The position numbers and the translations under genes are program-made. Below are positions 57,751 to 64,000 of a stretch of 64,000 nt of DNA, in pieces (position 1 is the first letter of the stretch; every line of letters begins with the position of its first letter). The stretch lies in assembly GCA_020740775.1 (NCBI GenBank), contig JAHEWK010000006.1, positions 248,001 through 312,000 on the forward strand. Direction: 5' to 3'. The DNA is from Ilyonectria destructans. Taxonomy: Eukaryota > Ascomycota > Sordariomycetes > Hypocreales > Nectriaceae. The notes under the pieces were generated by a model. That model searched no databases. It had not been told where the DNA came from and saw nothing but the letters and a program-made list of their open reading frames with translations.

Positions 57751-59663
57751 TGTTCTTGCAGCAGCAACGGGTGTAGTCGTTGGATAATTAAGTGAATAAG
57801 TTCGAAGTCGGAACGATATGTCTTGGCGAACTGGACCGAGGCTGCGACGGCAGTGCTACGTGTTATAAACTTCACTGCGGACGGCGGCTTGTTCGGAGCG
57901 TCCGTCCCATTGGTCGCGGTAGTGGTGGTAACGCATCAACCGCCAAGCCAAAGTGCCGAGATGGAGATATCCACAATCAAAGGATTTCGAACTGAAGCTG
58001 CGGCGAACCTCCTCGTGGCTGAATAATACAGAACTATGCCCTCGGAGATGAAAAAACCTGAATACGACCAGCTCATGACCCTCTCGTCTACACACATGCC
58101 AACTCGGTCTAATGCCTGGGTTTGTGCTGGCGGGAGATTGTTGGTAAGGTTTCCGAGCTTCCGACGAGAACCCACCATGGTGGAGATTCCCGACCTCCTT
58201 TCGTGCGGAAGGCATATTCGTATTGAACCGGCGACCCGAGCTTTGGTCGAGGCTCCGTCTGTCATATCGGACGGCGCCACCGCAAGAGAAACCCACACAT
58301 TCGCCAGACGCAAGCTAATGCATACCCCCTGTCCCTTCGTTACTAAAATCTTCCACCAAAAGTTAAATTCACCCCACCCCAATGGTACAGCCTCATTTTT
58401 CACCATTTAATATCGGACCTGACAAGCGAGTTGAACACGGTAGATTGATTATGTTAACGTACCAAAGGAGATTTTCAGAGATCCTCCTATCAATAACAAT
58501 TAGCCAGAATCGCTACACTAATACAAAGGTGCTAAAAACCGGGTCTGTTAGATAGGACGATATTCTGTTGCTGGGACGGTGTACTCCAGTCCTTCATTCA
58601 TAGAAACCCTGCAGTGCTTTTTAAATACAACAAATTCCATTTGTTGTATTGATCATGTCGAGCTCCCATGGAATCATCGGAAGCGGGCCAATTCCCACCC
58701 CGAGCTACTATAGTTGTCGGGATTAGATCATTAGCCTTCCATGACGCGCGGCACAGAAATGCCGACTCCGCATTGCCGATTGCCCGATAGTTGTGGCATT
58801 TTCGGACAACGGTCTTTGTCCAAAGCCGAATTGATTGATCTTAACCATATTAGGGAGATGTCGGTTTTGACCACGCGCTACGGCCATGTCCCCAGAATTT
58901 TGTGTTTCCCGACCTCGACCACCGGAAACAATTCAGGTGTAGGGTAGTCGCCCCAGTCTTTGAGAGGTCGTCAACAAAGGAGTCATATACAGTGAGATGC
59001 AAAGGTGGTATTCAGCAGTAGCTAGCAGTGCGGTCCCCTATAAATTACAGTGGCCGCGTTCCCGGCTCCGCTGGTCTCCCCCACTTCTAGGTCCGCTCCA
59101 GGGCTTGCTACCCTTATGGGTCAGATCTTGGCCCCAAGGTGGATTCAACACAGTCCACAAGCAGCGTGCTTCATCCGTGCCTTCAATATCTACGAGCGGA
59201 TATAGCTAGCGAGCTTCTACGTTCAAGATCTATCATATCGGAATTCGCGGCCTGAAACCTCCGCTAAGATTAAGAAATATCTACTGCATTCTATAATTTC
59301 CAATACGGTCCGGCTCCCAAGGAATGGCAGTAAACCTATAACGGGGTCTGATGGAATGGAGCGTATTTGATATAGATCCACATGTAAATCCATATGGGGG
59401 CTTTCGTGGAGTGGCTTTGAACCCTGCATCAACAACAGCATGCCAACTTATCAATCATATCTGAAAGTTTGGCATGTAATTCGTAGCACGCGAAGTCTTC
59501 TGACCAGAACCCGAAGATTATGATGTTACTATTCTAATGTAAGACGATTCATTCTCCTTTGCATAAGACACTGAGTTTGTCACCCTACTCAGTGACTATC
59601 GTTCTAATAAGCTGCTTGACCTCCTCGTCGCTGGGCGCATAGAGCTGATGTCGCCTACAGGGA
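57751..59663. other. 1.9-kb stretch without a supported gene
   Basis: Overlapping frames on both strands near 57936-58410 show no family motif; neither can be chosen. A short hairpin is at 58625-58649. Confidence 0.4.
58625..58649. repeat. Perfect 11-bp inverted repeat (hairpin)
   Basis: ATACAACAAAT, spacer TCC, ATTTGTTGTAT. No flanking duplications of a transposon are evident. Confidence 0.7.
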
Positions 59664-59965
59664 CTCAAATGGAAACACAGCACTGCAAATCGCTGTTGAT
59701 CTTGATAACGTCCAAAGTATTCGAGGCATACTTGGAACAGTCGATACTAACGTGATCGATTGCGAGCATCACCATGGCACCACTCTGATTCAAATGGCTT
59801 TGAAGTTCGGTCGCACCAATGCTGTTCGCGTTCTTTCGAGGGCGAGGCATAACCAAATGAGATGTTGAAGGCGGCTGGACTCAGATAACTTGACCATGCT
59901 GTCCGTGAGGCTGACGTCACTGACGTGGAAGTAGCGAAGCTCCTCATTGAAGCTGGATCCGGATG
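59664..59965 (+). pseudogene. Ankyrin-repeat relic
   Basis: A frame with no start reads DSNGNTALQIAVDLDNVQSI, CEHHHGTTLIQMALKFG and RTNAVRVLSRARHNQ, then a stop; a different frame continues HAVREADVTDVEVAKLLIEA. Both match ankyrin helices (TALxxAV, VxxLLxxGA spacing). No start, no NACHT domain and frame breaks mark it as a decayed fragment, perhaps of an NLR or ankyrin protein. Confidence 0.65.
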
Positions 59966-60675
59966 AAGCAGCGCTATCCACAGGTCAGTCTGCAATCCAG
60001 CTAAACCGAATTAGGCCTACCCGCAAGGCAAGCCAATTTAATTCGGGGCTCACAGTCGACTCACGGCTCCGGAGCGGATGACCACACTGGGAGGCCGGGG
60101 GAACCAATAGCTTCCGTTGGGAGCCAATCACCTTCACTCATGGTAACGGAATCGTCAGTGCTGTTAGACCCGAAGTCATACGCACTCACGAGGCCCGATA
60201 ACATTAATCAACATGAGACGAGAACCCATGGGCATTGTTGGCTTAATGCAGGTTCGATCCTGTCCGCCAGCCAAGTGGAGCCGATGGCTCATGGCAGCGT
60301 GGCCCCCATATTCCGAAAGCCTAGGCGCGTTTTGAACGCGGGGAACATGCAATGACGCCGGCATCACACTTCAATCAAACATACCGTCGAATGAAGAGAG
60401 TGGGGGACCGAGCTCCCCGTATCAAGTATCCCCTGTCCCGATTCTTTACTGTTTCTTCCCTCCACTACGTCCCGGTGGGTGGTAATGCGCCTCCTCCACT
60501 CCTCCCGAACGCCAATCCCGGATATTTCTCTATAGCTTCCCAGCCAAAAATGGCTCGCCATATTCTACAATAACGACTATAAAGATGTGGAATCATCTCT
60601 TGTCACAATGTCTATCGACTACCAGCCCTCATCCTCTCACAGAATCGTTCAACACGTCCTGTTAAATACAGCACA
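59966..60675. other. Intergenic upstream of FAD monooxygenase pseudogene
   Basis: No gene recognised. A TATA-like stretch (CTATAAAG) is near 60578. Confidence 0.35.
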
Positions 60676-61908
60676 ATGCCTTCTCTCCCTTGGCGCCCCG
60701 GTAAACGCGTCGCAATTGTAGGCGGCGGCCCCGGCGCGATCTCAACCGGCCTTGCCTTCGTCAGACGCGGCTACGATGTCCGCATATTCGAACGGCAGCC
60801 TTCGTGCAAAGCCATTGGCGGCGCTGTTCTTCTCTGCGTCCCCGTGCTGGCAATCCTCTGATCCTATGGCATGATCATGGACAATGTCGGCTCCTATACT
60901 GTCACTCACTTCAAAAACGACAAAGGTTTGGAGAGAGTGAAGCTCCCTTTTAACCCTGAAATTGAGAAGCGAATGGGGATTAAGGGCTGGCACTATGGTG
61001 TTCTTCGCTCGTCGGCTTTTAAGAGGATGCTTGAACTTATACCCGAGGGCGTTCTACACACTGCCTATGAGTTTATTTCCTATACTGAGCATGATGATTC
61101 AGTCGATGTCGAATTCAAAAATGGCGCCAAGATCACAGCTGACATTCTTGTTGGGGCTGACGGCATTCGATCTGGGGTATCCCGACAAGCCTTTGGAGAC
61201 CCAAAGCTGTTCCACACTGGCATCCGTCTTTGGCTCGCCTGGTGCGATCAAATCCCGGGTATTGAGCCAACCTATGGCTATGTATCTCATGACTGGCAAC
61301 ATTAGGCGAGTTTCTTCCCTATGCTTCACGATGGAAAGCCGGGTTTTGAGTGGTGGGTGGTTGAACCGTTGTGGGAAGACAAGCCAGTGCCAAATGACGT
61401 CAAAGCACACCTCTCAGGAATCCTCAAAAACTGGGCAGATCCCATGCCTCGGTTCCCTGATGCAACAAATTTCGATACCCAGGTTTACCGCTGGGAAATA
61501 TATAACAGACCTTCACTTAAGAAATGGTCAAAGGGACGAGTAGTCTGCGTTGGGGATGCCGTACACCCTGTTTCGCCCTACGCAGCCTACGGGATGGGAA
61601 TGGCTATCGAAGACTGCTAATACCTTGCTTCCTCACTGAATGGCATCGATCTACGAGACATTCGTGCTGTCGGTGCTGGATTTGAACTATACGAAAGCCA
61701 GCTAGTCGATTACGTAAATCACAATACGGAGTTTGCTCGCTTCCTAGGGAAAATGTTTCATGGTCTTCCCTATCCCTTGGCTTGGATCCGAGATACCATC
61801 TTTGACTATACTCCTTTCTTGAAGTGGTACTTGGCTAAGGGATACCTGAAAATGGCGGAGAAGGAGACTATGAATTTGAAGGAGTTACATGTCACTGCAG
61901 GGCCATGA
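60676..61908 (+). pseudogene. FAD-dependent monooxygenase (salicylate hydroxylase-like) with three in-frame stops
   Basis: A single frame holds RVAIVGGGPGAISTGLAF (FAD Rossmann), ADILVGADGIRSGVSRQAF (the DG motif), and RVVCVGDAVHPVSPYAAYG with GMGMAIED (the GD motif and second FAD site). Stops at 60859 (TGA), 61303 (TAG) and 61618 (TAA) are in frame, and coding similarity resumes after each (YGMIMDNVGSYTVTHFKND, ASFFPMLHDGKPGFEWW, YLASSLNGIDLRDIRAVGA) to the natural end near 61905 (LKELHVTAGP). No introns or indels are visible. The family hydroxylates aromatic acids with NAD(P)H and O2. Each stop can be explained by one C-to-T or G-to-A change. Confidence 0.8.
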
Positions 61909-62706
61909 GGACCTTGACTTAAGACCATGTGGTATCCCTGCTTCATTTTGTATGTGTCTCAACAGTTTTCTGTAAATCGGGGTTGTCATCCCACCTCTAG
62001 CACAACCAAGGGCCGATGCTGCGATGTCACGCAAGAAGAATTTATTTGTATTCAAGTTATATCCCTAATTTAGGACCTGCTTCGTTGAACCTTACATAGA
62101 TGATAGGCAGGAAAGTGGTCGGCGATAGGTTTATTAAAAAACTGGTTGGAAAATATGGGTTAATTGACTTGTCTGGTATTGGACTGGATCTCGTATCTCC
62201 GACACGTCATCGAAAGGATTAGGAAACAAGGAAACAAGGCTTAACTCGTGAGCGTAGTATTACTCCCTGCAAAATTTCGGAACCCTTCGGATCCGCACTA
62301 CTATCCGGATAAATGCACGAAAGCGGTCTCAAAATGGACCAACCCCGGCCTTCCACTTGAGTGATCCCGTGAGAATTCACTCGCCCCGATGGGCTAACAA
62401 TAGCTGCAATGCAATCTATCCCAACTTTGTCCTCCCCAAACGAAGCTAACAATCCACGGCGGTGGTCCGGGACCTCGAATCCTACTCGTCTGAGGGCTGG
62501 AATGACGCTTTGCCGTACCCCCCGGTCGAAGTAGCGACGAAGGAGATGACAAACGTTAGAGGTGCTGCATTACGCCGGAAGTCATCCAGGAGGGGTGTAT
62601 ATTACCGAACCAGGGGCATAACAGGGTTTCGCCGCCTTCGAAGGCTTGAAAGGGGAAAGGTTAAATGTTGTTAAGAATAGAAGCGAAGTAATAAAACTTT
62701 TAAGGG
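61909..62706. other. Convergent intergenic region
   Basis: 3' flanks of the monooxygenase pseudogene and the partial regulator gene. Nothing else recognised. Confidence 0.35.
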
Positions 62707-64000
62707 CTACTCGTCGAGGGTAGGGGTGGAATGCCGCAACACGAGGCCAAGTGTATGCGCGGCTGCACGCCCATAGCGGCTCCATCCCGTGTTGCGGGTC
62801 AAAACCCGGATCGTTTCCTTGAAAATTCGAGGACCGCTATCAGCGCAATTCAGGTTCCCGATGCCAGTGACATGCAGGGGAGTAGTTGTGTCCGACAACT
62901 CGAGCCAGAGCCTCTTGGTAGCGTGGTCCAGCGGGTAGTCGATCCGGATTGGCTTGCAGTTTTGCGGCGCCCCAACTGGCTGGGTTTGAGGGTTGCTTTC
63001 AATCTCTACGTAGGCCCGCATGTACAGCGCTGCGATGAGCAGCCATACTGGGTCGTAGTACGTGGACATGGTTTGGTCGCGGATCATGCGGAACAGCAGC
63101 GCGGCGTGCAGCAGCGCCTCGCGTGCGCTCCGCCGCTCCTCGTTCAGCCAGCGGGCAAGTTCGGTCTTTGCCAATTCGGTGCCGCGCTGGGTCGTCATCC
63201 AGCCGAAGAACTTGTTCAGAGATCTCTGGGAGACGCGGCGCAAAATCGACAAAAGGTGATAGGTTTTCTGGTGTGTCGAGGCTAATGGCGTTGGTTCTGC
63301 GTCTGATCCTGCACGGTCCCTGCACATTTCGAATTCTTTGCTGAATAGTGAGTTTAGTTTTGAGTCTGATGAAACAGGCTTGGCCGCCGGGCTATCACGG
63401 TTGCCGCCGAGTCGGTCTTCTACGCGCGTGTACAGCCAGGAGCCCATCTCCCTCAGCAACCGTTTTTCCTCCACATATAGAGAGGTCATTAAAACGAGAC
63501 GTGCGGAATCGTTGAGTTTGTCGACCACATCCTGACGTAGAGAATGTTCGCCGAGTAGGCTGGCAAGAGACGCCGTCTCGGGTGACCCTAGGGAGGCGGT
63601 CAGCCGGCCAAGAAACAAAGATTAGCTAGCAGCACCAGTCCACGACCCTTACCTCCCTCTCCTCCCAGTTTCGCCTCCCATTCTGCAGCCGTTATGCAAC
63701 GCCAAAGCGACTCGCTTGCGGGGAGCTGCTGGTGAAATTCTGCGGTGAGAAACATGGGTGGGACGTCCCACATGATCACTTGAGAACATTCCAGGTCTGC
63801 TGGTCCCAAGAGTTTAGTTCGCTGTAGACGCAGGATTGTTTCTGAAGGCAAGACTGACACCAAGTGAAGTATAAGAGCCTGATCCATGACTCTTCGTGAA
63901 CCCAGTAAGTCCAACTCGTCTGGTGTTGGCTAGGGTTAAGGCCCCCAGGGCCTCTGAACAGTGTGCCTTCCCTAGAGATGATTGGGCGGCACACCATGGC
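62707..64000 (-). CDS. Fungal transcription factor, C-terminal part, cut by window edge
   Basis: Reading in from the right edge the minus strand gives WVHEESWIRLLYFTWCQSC, then in another frame MWDVPPMFLTAEFHQQLPA and WRCITAAEWEAKLGG, then, after a probable intron near 63600-63640, RLTASLGSPETASLASLLG and a long helical region including KTELARWLNEERRSAREAL and YYDPVWLLIAALYMRAYVE. This order is that of the fungal-specific regulatory domain in C2H2 or Zn2Cys6 factors. The DNA-binding domain lies outside the window. The frame change near 63810-63850 may be a defect rather than a splice, because no convincing GT-AG pair was found. Nuclear regulator by family; target unknown. Confidence 0.55.

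Noticed and set aside
57936..58410. Two overlapping open frames of 156 (minus) and 124 (plus) codons
   Set aside because: Neither shows a domain, signal peptide or splice support; composition alone cannot choose between them.
60225..60275. tRNA-like T-arm (CAGGTTCGATCCTG)
   Set aside because: The loop is six bases rather than seven and no acceptor, D-arm or anticodon arm could be placed around it.

Overview
The window is nuclear DNA of a filamentous ascomycete (Pezizomycotina, most likely Sordariomycetes-like; the species cannot be told from sequence alone). The signs are short GT-AG introns of about 45-100 nt that restore reading frames, Zn2Cys6 regulators, a NACHT/ankyrin NLR, Dal5-type permeases, extracellular cupredoxins, non-autonomous DNA transposons and AT-rich mutated repeats. 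No rRNA or convincing tRNA genes, CRISPR arrays or bacterial operons were seen. Gene models below were built by hand from frame, splice sites and family motifs, so single exon boundaries may be off.

Layout. 0-13 kb: a multi-exon cupredoxin gene, a GH3 beta-glucosidase remnant, an intact NLR (DUF7708-like, NACHT, ankyrin), an intact NmrA-like gene, a 1.2-kb palindromic transposon with an 8-bp target duplication and a striking inward AT gradient, a decayed DUF5597/GH35-like beta-galactosidase, and a DUF7924-like gene. 13-22 kb: one giant minus-strand gene of many exons, roughly 2,400 residues, with an N-terminal ComEC-type metallo-beta-lactamase fold joined to a very long beta-rich region. This is the strongest candidate for something undescribed. 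22-29.5 kb: two related mini-transposons (termini CCGTATCGA, TA duplications), a secreted cysteine-rich repeat protein interrupted by a stop codon, an SRPBCC protein, and a GDSL esterase pseudogene.

29.9-49.7 kb: a compact and apparently intact catabolic cluster: FMO, alpha/beta hydrolase, MFS permease, family III CoA-transferase, second MFS permease, dienelactone hydrolase, Baeyer-Villiger-type monooxygenase and a Zn2Cys6 regulator. Several are divergently transcribed, and CGG-based motifs recur in five of the promoter regions. The likely logic is uptake of a carboxylate or ring compound, oxygenation to a lactone or ester, hydrolysis, CoA activation and beta-oxidation; the substrate is unknown.

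49.9-64 kb: a partly decayed redox region: a Tri14-like remnant, an intact secreted alpha/beta hydrolase, a flavin-reductase-domain protein, an SDR with one nonsense codon, an intact alpha/beta hydrolase, an ankyrin relic, an FAD monooxygenase with three nonsense codons, and part of a fungal transcription factor cut by the window edge. Several pseudogenes are broken only by in-frame stops explainable as C-to-T or G-to-A changes, which would fit repeat-induced-type mutation or slow decay of accessory DNA.
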